From positions 1-33,552 of the forward strand of contig NZ_BCNF01000013.1 of NCBI RefSeq assembly GCF_001485495.1: 33,552 nucleotides of DNA, given 5' to 3'. Below, one piece after another: positions 9,068 to 18,051 of the stretch; the first letter of the stretch is position 1; each line of letters opens with the position of its first letter. The position numbers were made by a program, and so were the translations under genes. A model generated the notes under the pieces. It saw only the letters and a list, made by a program, of their open reading frames with translations, ran no database searches and was not told where the DNA came from. The stretch is from Gordonia desulfuricans NBRC 100010 (GTDB taxonomy: Bacteria > Actinomycetota > Actinomycetes > Mycobacteriales > Mycobacteriaceae).

Positions 9068-9083
9068 TCGGCTGACCGGCTGA

Positions 9084-9102
9084 CGACCACGGGACGTGGT
9101 CG
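9084..9102 (+). terminator. Hairpin after mpa
   Basis: CGACCACG (9084-9091) pairs perfectly with CGTGGTCG (9095-9102) around a GGA loop, 16 nt after the mpa stop. No T-tract. It lies just upstream of the -10 of the next gene (9115), so it could also be an operator-like palindrome in that promoter. Confidence 0.5.
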
Positions 9103-9114
9103 CCTGCGACACAC

Positions 9115-9120
9115 TAGAGT
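9115..9120 (+). promoter_or_regulatory. Predicted -10 element, leaderless FHA-ABC mRNA
   Basis: TAGAGT lies 6 nt before GTG 9127 (9 nt before the adjacent ATG 9130). The spacing favours the GTG as the 5' end codon. Confidence 0.5.
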
Positions 9121-9126
9121 CTCTCG

Positions 9127-11700
9127 GTGATGAACAGCAGCGTCTCGATGGTCCGGGGCCGAGTCACCGTCGGCGGGGTGACCCACTCTTTGGGTGGGTC
9201 ACCCCGCGTCGCGGTGGGGCGCACGCCGGACAACGATCTCGTCGTCAACCATCCGCTGATCTCACGCAGACATCTGCTGATCGAGTGGCGGGGCTCGGGC
9301 TGGTGGGTCGTCGACGCCGGCAGCACCAACGGATTCTTCGTCGGTGGCAATCGGGTCGGCGAGTACCCCCTGAACGGGTCCATGACCTTCCGGATGGGAG
9401 ATCCCGCCACCGGGCCGATCGTCGAGGTGGTGCTCGACGCTCCCGGCGGGCCCGGACCGGCCGGTCGGCCACCGGCGTCGGGTGCCTTCCCCGGCCAGGG
9501 CCCGGCACCGGCCTCCGGGCCCCTGCCCGGCTCCGGCCCGAACCGCCCGCCGGGTCCTGCGCCCGCACCCGGGTCGGGTCCGCTGCGACCGCCCATGCGG
9601 GTACCCGCCCCCGGCACCTATCAGCCCGGTTCGGCCCAACCCGGCCAGATCGGGGAGATGCCGCCGGAACTGCAGGACGCGCCACATCTGCAGGCCCTCA
9701 AGCAGAACGTGTCGGCGATCTATCAGCTGCCCGGCCGTGGCGCGGCACCCCGTCGGGAGACCATCTCGCTGACCGGCGTTCAGACCATCGGGCGCACCCC
9801 CGACAACGACATCGTCGTCAGCGACGTGCTCGCCTCCCGTCGGCACGCCCGGGTGCTCACCCAGGCCGACGGCCTCTACATCGAGGATCTCGGCAGCGTC
9901 AACGGCACCTACGTCAACGGACACCGGGTGCAGCGCACCCGCCTGACCGACGGCAACGTCGTCACCATCGGCAACAGCGACTTCGTCGTCTCCGGCGGTT
10001 CGCTCATGCGTGGCCAGGCCCAGGACGTGGTGGCCGGCGGCCTGCAGGTGCACGGCGTCAGTCTCGTCGTCGACGGCGGCAAGCAACTGCTGCAGAACGT
10101 CGAGTTCAACGCCGGTCCGGGCACACTCACCGCGGTGATCGGGCCCTCCGGCGCAGGCAAGTCGACGGTGTCGAAGATCGTCGCCGGGCTCAACTCGCCG
10201 ACCAGCGGGCAGGTGACCTTCGAGAACCGCAGCGTCCACGACGAGTACGACGCCCTGCGCACCCGCATCGGGATGGTGCCGCAGAAGGACGTCCTGCACC
10301 ACAAGCTGACCCTGCGGCAGGCCCTGCGCTATGCCGCCGAACTGCGGCTGCCGCCGGATCTGTCGAAGTCCGACCGCGACAACGTGATCAACGGTGTGCT
10401 CGCCGAACTGCAACTGACCGAGCATGTCGACACCCGGGTCGAGAAGCTCTCCGGCGGCCAGCAGAAGCGCGCGTCGGTGGCGATGGAGTTGCTCACCGGC
10501 CCGTCGCTGCTGATCCTCGACGAGCCGACGTCGGGTCTCGACCCGGCGCTCGACCGTCAGGTCATGTCGACCCTGCGGCGCCTGGCCGATGCCGGGCGTG
10601 TGGTGCTCGTGGTCACCCACTCGCTCACCTATCTGTCGATGTGCGATCAGGTGCTGCTGCTCGCGCCGGGCGGCAAGACCGCCTACTGCGGCTCCCCGGA
10701 TCAGGTCGGGGCGGCGATGGGCACCTCCGACTGGGCCGAGATCTTCTCGTTCGTCGCCGACCAGCCCGACACCGCGCACATGCGCTATCTGCATGGCCGG
10801 CGCGCGCCGACGCCACCCCCGCCGCCACGACCACCGGGCCCGCCGATCCCGGTGCCCCAGACCAGCTTCGGCAGGCAGTCGAGCACCATCGCCCGACGGC
10901 AGGTGCGCCTGATCTTCGCCGACCTCGGCTATCTGGTGTTCCTGGTGCTGCTGCCGGTGGTGCTCGGTCTGCTCACCCTGGTGATCCCCGGCTCGACCGG
11001 TTTCGGGAAGGCACTCGCACCGCCCGGTTCACCGCCGGGCACCCCGCCCAAGGACGGCGCCGAGGCCATCCAGGTGCTCGTGGTGCTGGTGGTCGGCGCG
11101 GCCTTCATGGGCGCCGCCCTGACCGTGCGCGACCTGGTGGGCGAGCGCGACATCTTCGAGCGCGAGCGTGCCGTCGGGCTGCGGCCCGGTGCCTACCTGT
11201 GGGCCAAGGTCGTGGTGTTCTTCATCGCCGCGATCGCCCAGAGTGCGGTGATGGTGGCGATCACCTTCGCCGGACGCGGCCTGCCGGAGATGGGCGGGCC
11301 CGGGTTGCCGCCGGCCGCCGCGTTGTTCGTCGCGGTCGCCGCGCTGGCCTGTGTGTCGACCCTGGTGGGTCTGGCGATCTCGGCGGCGGTCAAGTCCAAC
11401 GAACAGGTGATGCCGCCGCTGGTCATCGTCGTGATGGTGCAGCTGGTGTTCTGCGGAGGTCTGTTCAAGCTCGACGGTCCCGGTCTGCAACAGCTGTCCT
11501 GGATCTTCCCGTCGTTCTGGGGTTATGTCGGTGCCGCCGGGGCGGTGGATCTCGACCAGATCAACCCGGCCGCACCCCAGCGCATCTCGCTGTGGGAGAC
11601 GTCGTGGGCCCATTCCGCCCTCGCCTACGGTGTGCTGCTGCTGATGGCGGTGTTGCTGTACCTGTTCACCTATTCGCGGTTGCGCCTGAAGAAGCGCTGA
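9127..11700 (+). CDS. Two-FHA-domain ABC exporter (Rv1747-like)
   Basis: A fused transporter of 857 residues. FHA1 at about 5-105 has GRTPDNDLVV, SRRH and STNG, the residues that bind phosphothreonine. A Pro/Gly-rich linker (about 110-195) follows. FHA2 at about 205-300 repeats the motifs (GRTPDNDIVV, SRRH, SVNGTYVNG). The ABC domain (about 310-540) has Walker A GPSGAGKST, signature LSGGQQKR and Walker B LLILDEPTSGLD. The C-terminal ABC2-type domain (about 585-855) has six predicted membrane helices. The architecture equals M. tuberculosis Rv1747, whose FHA domains are regulated by Ser/Thr kinase PknF and which is linked to export of a cell-envelope lipid-linked product; the same control is an inference here. 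GTG-ATG double start; GTG is chosen because of the -10 spacing. Its position inside the Pup-proteasome cluster is unusual. Confidence 0.95.
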   Translation: MMNSSVSMVRGRVTVGGVTHSLGGSPRVAVGRTPDNDLVVNHPLISRRHLLIEWRGSGWWVVDAGSTNGFFVGGNRVGEYPLNGSMTFRMGDPATGPIVEVVLDAPGGPGPAGRPPASGAFPGQGPAPASGPLPGSGPNRPPGPAPAPGSGPLRPPMRVPAPGTYQPGSAQPGQIGEMPPELQDAPHLQALKQNVSAIYQLPGRGAAPRRETISLTGVQTIGRTPDNDIVVSDVLASRRHARVLTQADGLYIEDLGSVNGTYVNGHRVQRTRLTDGNVVTIGNSDFVVSGGSLMRGQAQDVVAGGLQVHGVSLVVDGGKQLLQNVEFNAGPGTLTAVIGPSGAGKSTVSKIVAGLNSPTSGQVTFENRSVHDEYDALRTRIGMVPQKDVLHHKLTLRQALRYAAELRLPPDLSKSDRDNVINGVLAELQLTEHVDTRVEKLSGGQQKRASVAMELLTGPSLLILDEPTSGLDPALDRQVMSTLRRLADAGRVVLVVTHSLTYLSMCDQVLLLAPGGKTAYCGSPDQVGAAMGTSDWAEIFSFVADQPDTAHMRYLHGRRAPTPPPPPRPPGPPIPVPQTSFGRQSSTIARRQVRLIFADLGYLVFLVLLPVVLGLLTLVIPGSTGFGKALAPPGSPPGTPPKDGAEAIQVLVVLVVGAAFMGAALTVRDLVGERDIFERERAVGLRPGAYLWAKVVVFFIAAIAQSAVMVAITFAGRGLPEMGGPGLPPAAALFVAVAALACVSTLVGLAISAAVKSNEQVMPPLVIVVMVQLVFCGGLFKLDGPGLQQLSWIFPSFWGYVGAAGAVDLDQINPAAPQRISLWETSWAHSALAYGVLLLMAVLLYLFTYSRLRLKKR

Positions 11701-11716
11701 CCCGCGACACCGCACG

Positions 11717-11761
11717 ACCGACGATGCCCCGTCACCTTCTCGGTGGCGGGGCATCGTCGGT
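11717..11761. terminator. Strong bidirectional terminator between the FHA-ABC gene and glgP
   Basis: A 20-bp stem (11717-11736 with 11742-11761) with a single G-T pair and a TTCTC loop; it begins ACCGACGATGCCCCG. It lies between two convergent stops. Short T-runs flank it (TTT at 11761-11763). The longest hairpin in the window. Confidence 0.85.
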
Positions 11762-11786
11762 TTCGGCGGTCGGTGCCGGTGACTGC

Positions 11787-14339
11787 CTACGGGGCCGCGG
11801 GGTAGGCCACCAGGCCCAGCTCGGCGTCGACGGCGAGGAGGCTGTGGCTCGGCAGCACCCGCGCGGTGTAGCCGACCACCCCCGACTTGTACGGATGTAC
11901 CACCGTGGCGTAGCGGGTCCGGCCGGCGGTATCGGCGCCGCCCACCGGCGACATCGTGGTCAGGATCGGGTGGCTGATCTCACCGTCGTCGTCGACCCGC
12001 CCGAGCACCGCCTGCACCGTCACGTCGTCGGGGGAGAGGTCGCCGAGGGCGACCTGCGCGGTGAGTTGCAGGGCCTCGGCTCCGGACTCGGAGTCCTCGT
12101 CGATACCGGCGATGGCCACCGCGGGCCAGGCCGCGGTCAGCCGGGCACGGTAGCCGGCGAGGTCCCGGGCGCCGGCGAAGTCGTCGGCGACCGCGGCGGT
12201 GTAGGAGAGTGCGGCCGGTGCGTACAGCTCGTCGGTGTAGTCGCGCACCATCCGCGATGCGAGCACCTTGGGGCCCAGGACGCTCAGTGTGTGCCGCACC
12301 ATCGCGACCCATCGTTCGGGAAGTCCGGTGTCGTCACGACCGTAGAACAGCGGGATCACCGAGTTCTCCAGCAACGAGTACAGCGCCTCGGCCTCGAGGT
12401 CGTCACGACGATGCTCGTCGGTGACCCCCTCGGCGGACGGGATCGCCCAACCGTTGTCGCCGTCGGCCATCTCGTCCCACCAACCGTCGAGGATCGACAG
12501 GTTCAGGCCGCCGTTGAGCGCCGACTTCATCCCCGACGTGCCGCACGCCTCCATCGGACGCACCGGATTGTTCAGCCACACATCACATCCGGCGTAGATG
12601 TGACGAGCCATCGAGATGTCGTAGTCGGGCAGGAAGACGATGCGGTTGCGCAACGCCGGGTCCTCGGTGAACCGCACCACCTGCTGGATCAGGGCCTTGC
12701 CGCCGTCGTCGGCGGGATGGGCCTTGCCTGCGACGACGAGCTGGATCGGCCGCTCCGGGTCGGTGAGCAGACGACGCAACCGGTCGGGGTCGCGCAGCAT
12801 CAGGGTCAGACGCTTGTAGGTGGCGGCCCGCCGGGCGAATCCGATGGTCAGCACACCCGGATCGAAAAGGTCTGCGGTCCAGCCCAGTTCGACCTCACTG
12901 AAGCCGCGTTCGCGTCCGCTGGCGTGGGCGCGCCGCCGCACCTCGTCGACGAGCTGTGCCCGCAGTTGCTGGCGGGTCTTCCACAGATCACCGTCGGGCA
13001 GCTCCGCATACGCCGCGCCCGCGGAGTCCTCGTCGTGGCCGACCAGTTCGCGCCACGGGCGCGCCACCCAGGTGAAGCCGTGCACACCGTTGGTGACCGA
13101 TCCGATCGGCACCTCGTCGGCGTCGAATCCGGGCCACAGGCCGGCGAACATCTCGCGGCTGACCGCACCGTGCAGCTGCGACACCCCGTTGGAGCGCTGG
13201 CCGAGGCGGAAACCCATGTGCGCCATGTTGAACACGCCGGGATCACCCTCCGAGCCGAGCTCGAGGATGGTGCCCGCGGGCAACCCGGGCAGCAGTCGGG
13301 ACGATCCGGTGTCGTCGGCGTCGAGGTAGTAGGAGACCAGATCCTTGGGGAAACGGTCGATCCCGGCCGGGACCGGGGTGTGGGTGGTGAAGACGTTCGA
13401 CGCCCGCACCACCGACTCGGCGGAGTCGAGGTCGAGGCCGGAGACGACGAGCTCACGGACGCGCTCGGCGCCCAGGAAGCCGGCGTGACCCTCGTTCATG
13501 TGGAAGACCGTCGGTTCGGCGGCGCCGGTGATCCGCACATACTCACGCAACGCCCGCACGCCACCGATGCCCAGCAGGATCTCCTGCTTGATCCGGTGAT
13601 CCTGGTCGCCGCCGTAGAGACGGTCGGTCACCAGGCGCAGCTCGTCGTCGTTGGCCGGGATGTCGGAGTCGAGCAGCAACAACGGGATCCGGCCGACGGT
13701 CGCCACCCAGATCTGGGCGTGCAGCACGCGGCCGCCGGGGATCGAGATGGTCACCGTCACCGGACGGTCGTCGGCGTCGGTGAGCAGGCTCAGCGGCAGC
13801 AGGCCCGGATCGTTGACCGGATAGCGCTCGAGCTGCCAGCCGTCGTGTGACAGGCTCTGCCGGAAGTATCCGGAGCGGTAGAACAAGCCCACACCGATCA
13901 GCGGCAGACCGAGGTCCGACGCCGCCTTCAGGTGGTCGCCGGCCAGGATGCCGAGACCGCCGGAGTAGATCGGCAGGACCTCGGTGATCCCGAACTCCAT
14001 GGAGAAGTAGGCGATGCCCTGCGGCATCGCGCGGCCCGCCGCGGCCTCCTTGCCGAACCACTGCGGCGCCGATCGGTAGGTGTCGAGTTCGGTGCGCAGA
14101 TCACGCAGCCGGGTGAGGAACTCCTCATCCTCGGCGAGTTCGTTCAGGCGCGCCGAATCGATCTCGGCGAGCAGTCGGACCGGATCGCCGGACGCGGCCC
14201 ACAGGGCCGGATCGATCGTCGCGAACAGATCCTGGGTGGCCGTGTGCCACACCCAGCGGAGGTTGTGGGCGAGGACGGCGAGGTCGACCAGCGGCGTGGG
14301 CAGGGGAACTCGGACCGTGAACCGGCGGAATGCTTTCAC
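11787..14339 (-). CDS. glgP: Alpha-glucan (glycogen/maltodextrin) phosphorylase
   Basis: GlgP releases glucose-1-phosphate from the non-reducing ends of glycogen or malto-oligosaccharides. The 850-residue length and the opening [21 protein letters not shown] fit the GT35 subgroup found in actinobacteria (M. tuberculosis Rv1328 is about 863). Family motifs: YFSMEFGI and [20 protein letters not shown] near the N-terminus, [11 protein letters not shown] in the middle, and [16 protein letters not shown] with Lys605 as the pyridoxal-phosphate lysine. The frame stays open upstream for about 500 further codons opposite dop, which is a GC artefact; GTG 14339 is the start because the homologous sequence begins there and TAGCGT lies 8 nt before it. 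Divergent from dop with 93 nt between them. It is not in a glycogen operon here. Confidence 0.96.
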   Translation of the reverse strand: MKAFRRFTVRVPLPTPLVDLAVLAHNLRWVWHTATQDLFATIDPALWAASGDPVRLLAEIDSARLNELAEDEEFLTRLRDLRTELDTYRSAPQWFGKEAAAGRAMPQGIAYFSMEFGITEVLPIYSGGLGILAGDHLKAASDLGLPLIGVGLFYRSGYFRQSLSHDGWQLERYPVNDPGLLPLSLLTDADDRPVTVTISIPGGRVLHAQIWVATVGRIPLLLLDSDIPANDDELRLVTDRLYGGDQDHRIKQEILLGIGGVRALREYVRITGAAEPTVFHMNEGHAGFLGAERVRELVVSGLDLDSAESVVRASNVFTTHTPVPAGIDRFPKDLVSYYLDADDTGSSRLLPGLPAGTILELGSEGDPGVFNMAHMGFRLGQRSNGVSQLHGAVSREMFAGLWPGFDADEVPIGSVTNGVHGFTWVARPWRELVGHDEDSAGAAYAELPDGDLWKTRQQLRAQLVDEVRRRAHASGRERGFSEVELGWTADLFDPGVLTIGFARRAATYKRLTLMLRDPDRLRRLLTDPERPIQLVVAGKAHPADDGGKALIQQVVRFTEDPALRNRIVFLPDYDISMARHIYAGCDVWLNNPVRPMEACGTSGMKSALNGGLNLSILDGWWDEMADGDNGWAIPSAEGVTDEHRRDDLEAEALYSLLENSVIPLFYGRDDTGLPERWVAMVRHTLSVLGPKVLASRMVRDYTDELYAPAALSYTAAVADDFAGARDLAGYRARLTAAWPAVAIAGIDEDSESGAEALQLTAQVALGDLSPDDVTVQAVLGRVDDDGEISHPILTTMSPVGGADTAGRTRYATVVHPYKSGVVGYTARVLPSHSLLAVDAELGLVAYPAAP

Positions 14340-14347
14340 AGCTGCCA

Positions 14348-14353
14348 ACGCTA
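14348..14353 (-). promoter_or_regulatory. Predicted -10 element, leaderless glgP mRNA
   Basis: TAGCGT on the reverse strand, 8 nt before GTG 14339. It shares the 93-nt gap with the divergent dop promoter. Confidence 0.5.
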
Positions 14354-14419
14354 CCCAGGACGAGGCCGCCCTGCGACCGATGCGATGGTGGTGCGTGAGC
14401 CGTTCACGAGCTGGACATC

Positions 14420-14425
14420 TAGGCT
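14420..14425 (+). promoter_or_regulatory. Predicted -10 element, leaderless dop mRNA
   Basis: TAGGCT, 7 nt before ATG 14433. The same hexamer and spacing occur at the thioesterase and pepE starts. Confidence 0.55.
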
Positions 14426-14432
14426 CGATCAC

Positions 14433-15932
14433 ATGCAGCGAATCATCGGTACCGAGGTGGAGTACGGGATCTCCGCACCCGGCGACCCGACCGCGAATCC
14501 GATCATGACGTCCACGCAGGCCGTCCTGGCATATGCCGCGGCCGCGGGGGTGCCCCGGGCCAAGCGCACACGCTGGGACTACGAGGTCGAGTCGCCACTG
14601 CGCGACGCCCGCGGATTCGACCTCGGACGCGGTGGTGGCCCCGCCCCGATCATCGACGCCGACGAGATCGGTGCGGCCAACATGATCCTCACCAACGGGG
14701 CGCGGCTCTACGTCGACCACGCGCACCCGGAGTACTCCGCACCCGAGGTCACCGACCCGCTCGACGCGGTGCTGTGGGACAAGGCCGGAGAACGGGTGAT
14801 GGAGGCCGCCGCCCGGCATGTCGCCAGTGTGCCCGGTGCGCCGCGACTCCAGCTGTACAAGAACAACATCGACGGCAAGGGCGCCTCCTACGGCACCCAC
14901 GAGAACTATCTGATGAGCCGGGACACGCCGTTCACCGCGGTGATCAACGGGCTCACCACCTTCTTCGCCTCCCGGCAGGTGATCTGCGGATCCGGCCGGG
15001 TCGGGATCGGCCAGTCCGGCGACGAGGCCGGCTACCAGCTGTCCCAGCGCGCCGACTACATCGAGGTGGAGGTGGGCCTGGAGACCACGCTCAAGCGCGG
15101 CATCATCAACACCCGCGACGAGCCGCACGCCGACCCGGAGCGCTACCGCAGGCTGCACGTGATCATCGGCGACGCCAACCTCGCCGAGACCGCCACCTAT
15201 CTCAAGGTGGGGACCACCGCACTGGTCCTCGACCTGATCGAGGCCGGTGTGGACTTCTCCGATCTCGAGCTGGCCCGCCCGGTGCAGGCCGTGCACACCA
15301 TCAGCCACGACCCGTCGCTGCAGGCGACGGTCGCGCTGACCAGCGGCCGCGAGCTCACCGGTCTGGCACTGCAGCGCGAGTACCTCGATCGGTGTACCAC
15401 CTTCCACGAGCGGGAGAACTCCGACGACGAGCGGGTCATCGACGTGCTGCACACGTGGGCCGACGTGCTCGACAAGCTCGAGCGCGACCCGATGGAATGC
15501 GCCGACATCCTCGACTGGCCTGCCAAGCTCCGGATCATGGAGGGTTTCCGGCAGCGCGAGGGGCTCGGCTGGTCGGCACCACGGCTGCAGCTGATCGACC
15601 TGCAGTACTCCGACGTGCGCCTGGACAAGGGGCTCTACAACCGCCTCGTCGCCCGCGGCTCGATGAAGCGGCTCACCGACGAGGCCGACGTGATGCGGGC
15701 GATCACCGAGCCCCCGACCAACACCCGCGCGTACTTCCGTGGCGAGTGTCTGCGCCGGTTCGGTGCCGATGTCGCCGCGGCCAGCTGGGACTCGGTGATC
15801 TTCGACCTCGGCGGCGACTCGCTGGTCCGCATCCCGACCCTGGAACCGTTGCGCGGCAGCCGCGCCCACGTCGGGAAGCTGCTCGACTCGGTGGATTCGG
15901 CCGCCGAGCTCGTCGACCAGCTGACCAACTGA
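14433..15932 (+). CDS. dop: Pup deamidase/depupylase
   Basis: Dop converts the C-terminal Gln of Pup to Glu, making it ligatable, and also removes Pup from substrates. The 499-residue protein has the carboxylate-amine ligase fold shared with PafA. The N-terminal GTEVEYGI gives the metal/ATP-binding Glu pair (Glu8, Glu10), and Asp95 in [13 protein letters not shown] matches the catalytic Asp known from M. tuberculosis and A. cellulolyticus Dop. Residues about 43-76 (a basic-acidic stretch ending [10 protein letters not shown]) are the Dop-loop insertion absent from the downstream paralogue PafA, which separates the two. [10 protein letters not shown] is the shared family motif. ATG 14433 carries a leaderless-type promoter. 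pup follows after 164 nt. Confidence 0.97.
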   Translation: MQRIIGTEVEYGISAPGDPTANPIMTSTQAVLAYAAAAGVPRAKRTRWDYEVESPLRDARGFDLGRGGGPAPIIDADEIGAANMILTNGARLYVDHAHPEYSAPEVTDPLDAVLWDKAGERVMEAAARHVASVPGAPRLQLYKNNIDGKGASYGTHENYLMSRDTPFTAVINGLTTFFASRQVICGSGRVGIGQSGDEAGYQLSQRADYIEVEVGLETTLKRGIINTRDEPHADPERYRRLHVIIGDANLAETATYLKVGTTALVLDLIEAGVDFSDLELARPVQAVHTISHDPSLQATVALTSGRELTGLALQREYLDRCTTFHERENSDDERVIDVLHTWADVLDKLERDPMECADILDWPAKLRIMEGFRQREGLGWSAPRLQLIDLQYSDVRLDKGLYNRLVARGSMKRLTDEADVMRAITEPPTNTRAYFRGECLRRFGADVAAASWDSVIFDLGGDSLVRIPTLEPLRGSRAHVGKLLDSVDSAAELVDQLTN

Positions 15933-15997
15933 TCACCGCCGAAAGGTCATTCGGACTTCTCCTCGTGTTCTGCCCGACCTGAACCCACTCGCGCCGG

Positions 15998-16003
15998 TAG
16001 TGT
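15998..16003 (+). promoter_or_regulatory. Predicted -10 element of the pup-prcB-prcA unit
   Basis: TAGTGT at 15998 would start transcription near 16010, giving a leader of about 87 nt ahead of pup. No clear -35 seen. It would allow pup and the core particle to be made independently of dop. Confidence 0.4.
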
Positions 16004-16054
16004 GGACCTACCGGCGGGAGTCGGGATGCAAGACCGGCAACGTGTTTGCACCGC

Positions 16055-16076
16055 GCGGCGGCCGCCGGGCCGCCGC
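16055..16076 (+). promoter_or_regulatory. GC-rich hairpin in the pup leader
   Basis: GCGGCGGC (16055-16062) pairs perfectly with GCCGCCGC (16069-16076) around a CGCCGG loop. It ends directly before the GAGAGAAGGGG Shine-Dalgarno stretch of pup. It could stabilise the short abundant pup message or affect its translation. Confidence 0.45.
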
Positions 16077-16096
16077 CGAGAGAAGGGGCCAGGCAG

Positions 16097-16288
16097 ATGG
16101 CGCAGGAACAGACCAAGCGTGGTGGCGGCGACGACGACGGCGACCTCGGCCCCGACGGCGGCGCGGGCCAGGAACGCCGCGAGAAGCTCGCCGAGGACAC
16201 CGATGATCTGCTCGACGAGATCGACGACGTGCTCGAGGAGAACGCCGAGGACTTCGTCCGCGCCTACGTGCAGAAGGGCGGCCAGTGA
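16097..16288 (+). CDS. pup: Prokaryotic ubiquitin-like protein Pup
   Basis: A 63-residue, highly charged, probably disordered protein. It ends in GGQ, the form that Dop must deamidate to GGE before PafA can ligate it. The segment from about residue 26 to 55 ([16 protein letters not shown] and onward) is the helix-forming region that binds the Mpa coiled coil. The only lysines are Lys7, Lys30 and Lys60. Start ATG 16097 has GAGAAGGGG upstream. The stop overlaps the prcB GTG start (GTGA at 16285-16288), so Pup and the beta subunit are translationally coupled. Confidence 0.97.
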   Translation: MAQEQTKRGGGDDDGDLGPDGGAGQERREKLAEDTDDLLDEIDDVLEENAEDFVRAYVQKGGQ

Positions 16289-17160
16289 GCGACAGGTTCG
16301 GTTCACTGCCCGGTAGTCCCACCCATCGACCCGCACCGAGCCTCGGCGCAGACATCTCCTCGTTCACCGACTACATCCGGGCGCATGCGCCCGAGCAGCT
16401 CCCGTCTGCCCGGGCCGACCGGATGGCCGCGATGACCGGCGCCGATGCCTCCGAGATCCCGCACGGCACCACGATCGTCGCGATCAGCTTCCCCGGCGGG
16501 GTGATCCTCGCCGGGGACCGGCGGGCCACCATGGGCAATCTGATCGCCACCCGCGACGTGCAGAAGGTGTACATCACCGACGAGTTCTCGGCCGCCGGCA
16601 TCGCCGGCACCGCCGGGATCGCGATCGAGATGGTGCGCCTGTTCACCGTCGAACTCGAGCACTACGAGAAGATCGAGGGCGTCCCGCTCACGCTGGACGG
16701 AAAGGTCAGCCGCCTGGCATCGATGGTGCGCGGCAACCTGGCCGCCGCCATGCAGGGCCTCGCGGCGATCCCGCTGCTCGTCGGATACGACATCGACCAC
16801 GACGACCCGTCCGAACGCGGCCGGATCTTCTCCTTCGACGTCGCCGGTGACCGGCACGAGGAGTTCGGCGGGTACACCGCGATCGGTTCCGGTTCTGTGT
16901 TCGCCAAGTCGTCGATGAAGAAGCTCTTCCGCTCCGACCTCGACGAGGCCGGGGCGCTCGCGGTGGCCGTCGAGGCGTTGTACGACGCCGCCGACGACGA
17001 CACCGCCACCGGTGGACCCGACATCGTCCGCAAGATCTTCCCGACCGCGGTGGTCGTGGGTGCCGACGGTGCCCGGGAGGTCGACCCGTCCGACATCGAG
17101 TCCGCGGCCCGCGCGATCGCCGACCGCCGCGCCGCCGAGCACGAAGGAGATGTGCGGTGA
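16285..17160 (+). CDS. prcB: 20S proteasome beta subunit
   Basis: The catalytic ring subunit of the core particle, an N-terminal nucleophile hydrolase. The 291-residue precursor has a 61-residue propeptide; self-cleavage at [13 protein letters not shown] exposes Thr62 as the active-site residue. Other core residues visible: the Asp in [11 protein letters not shown] (family Asp17 position) and the Lys in DVQKVYI (family Lys33 position). The propeptide is known in relatives to guide assembly. It starts with a GTG that overlaps the pup stop and ends with TGA overlapping the prcA GTG (17157-17160), so pup, prcB and prcA form a tightly coupled unit. Confidence 0.98.
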   Translation: MSDRFGSLPGSPTHRPAPSLGADISSFTDYIRAHAPEQLPSARADRMAAMTGADASEIPHGTTIVAISFPGGVILAGDRRATMGNLIATRDVQKVYITDEFSAAGIAGTAGIAIEMVRLFTVELEHYEKIEGVPLTLDGKVSRLASMVRGNLAAAMQGLAAIPLLVGYDIDHDDPSERGRIFSFDVAGDRHEEFGGYTAIGSGSVFAKSSMKKLFRSDLDEAGALAVAVEALYDAADDDTATGGPDIVRKIFPTAVVVGADGAREVDPSDIESAARAIADRRAAEHEGDVR

Positions 17161-17963
17161 CGTTCCCGTACTACGCCAGCGCCGAGCAGATCATGCGCGA
17201 TCGCTCGGAGCTGGCCCGCAAGGGAATCGCGCGGGGCCGCAGCGTCGTGATCCTGACCTACGCCGACGGTGTGCTGTTCGTCGCGGAGAATCCCTCCAAC
17301 ACCCTGCGCAAGACCAGCGAGATCTACGACCGCATCGGGTTCGCCGCGGTCGGCAAGTACAACGAGTTCGAGAGTCTGCGCAAGGCCGGCATCCAGCTCG
17401 CCGACCTGCGGGGTTACAGCTACGACCGCAACGACGTGTCGGCGTTGTCGCTGGCCAACACCTACGCCAACGCCCTCGGTTCGGTGTTCACCGAGCAGGC
17501 CAAGCCCTACGAGGTCGAGTTGTGTGTGGCCGAGGTGTCACGTCCGGGTAAGCCCCGGCCGTCCCAGCTGTACCGGATCTCCTACGACGGTTCGATCGCC
17601 GACGAGACCCGGTTCCTGGTGATGGGTGGTGCCACGGAATCCATCGCGGCGGCATTGCGGGAGTCCTACCAGCCCGATCTGCCGTTGGCGCAGGCCCTCG
17701 GTACCGCCGTCGCGGCGCTGTCCACACCCGCCGACACCGGCAGTTCCGGACAGGCCGCGGCACCGCGCGAGCTGAGTCCGTCCGATCTCGAGGTCGCCGT
17801 CCTGGACCGCAACCGGCCCCGACGCGCGTTCAAGCGCCTGGCGCCGGCGCGGGTCGAGGAACTGCTCCCGGCACCGCCGGCCGATGCCGACGCCGGGGCA
17901 CCCGATGCCGGGACCGCCGGAACCGTGCCGACCGACGGCGAGGGGAGTGGCGGTGAATCCTGA
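17157..17963 (+). CDS. prcA: 20S proteasome alpha subunit
   Basis: The outer-ring, non-catalytic subunit that gates the core and docks Mpa. The 268-residue protein begins [20 protein letters not shown], the conserved N-terminal gate and first helix, followed by the NTN-fold core ([29 protein letters not shown]). A long Ala/Pro/Asp-rich tail after about residue 225 is poorly conserved in this family. There is no catalytic Thr processing site, as expected. GTGA overlap with prcB. An imperfect 21-bp direct repeat spans its stop codon. Confidence 0.98.
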   Translation: MTFPYYASAEQIMRDRSELARKGIARGRSVVILTYADGVLFVAENPSNTLRKTSEIYDRIGFAAVGKYNEFESLRKAGIQLADLRGYSYDRNDVSALSLANTYANALGSVFTEQAKPYEVELCVAEVSRPGKPRPSQLYRISYDGSIADETRFLVMGGATESIAAALRESYQPDLPLAQALGTAVAALSTPADTGSSGQAAAPRELSPSDLEVAVLDRNRPRRAFKRLAPARVEELLPAPPADADAGAPDAGTAGTVPTDGEGSGGES

Positions 17964-17997
17964 ACCGAACCGGGTCAATCCTGAACTGGCCGGGGCG
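17956..17997 (+). repeat. Two-unit 21-bp direct repeat over the prcA stop
   Basis: AATCCTGAAC occurs at 17956 and 17977, each followed by a CCGG-containing stretch; a partial third AATCC occurs at 17998. The first unit contains the prcA stop. It looks like a small local duplication at the prcA-pafA junction. Confidence 0.6.
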
Positions 17998-18039
17998 AAT
18001 CCGCCGCGCGCCGACCGCCTCGACCGGGCCTTTCACGAG

Positions 18040-18045
18040 TAGGGT
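18040..18045 (+). promoter_or_regulatory. Predicted -10 element, leaderless pafA mRNA
   Basis: TAGGGT, 6 nt before GTG 18052. Confidence 0.55.
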
Positions 18046-18051
18046 TGAACC

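Noticed and set aside
9096-13850. A 1584-codon open frame on the + strand
   Set aside because: It runs across the FHA-ABC gene out of frame and then opposite glgP; Arg/Pro/Gly-rich translation with no domain, a product of high GC content.
14340-15869. Upstream extension of the glgP frame by about 510 codons
   Set aside because: It lies entirely opposite dop and has no family similarity; the conserved phosphorylase sequence begins at GTG 14339.
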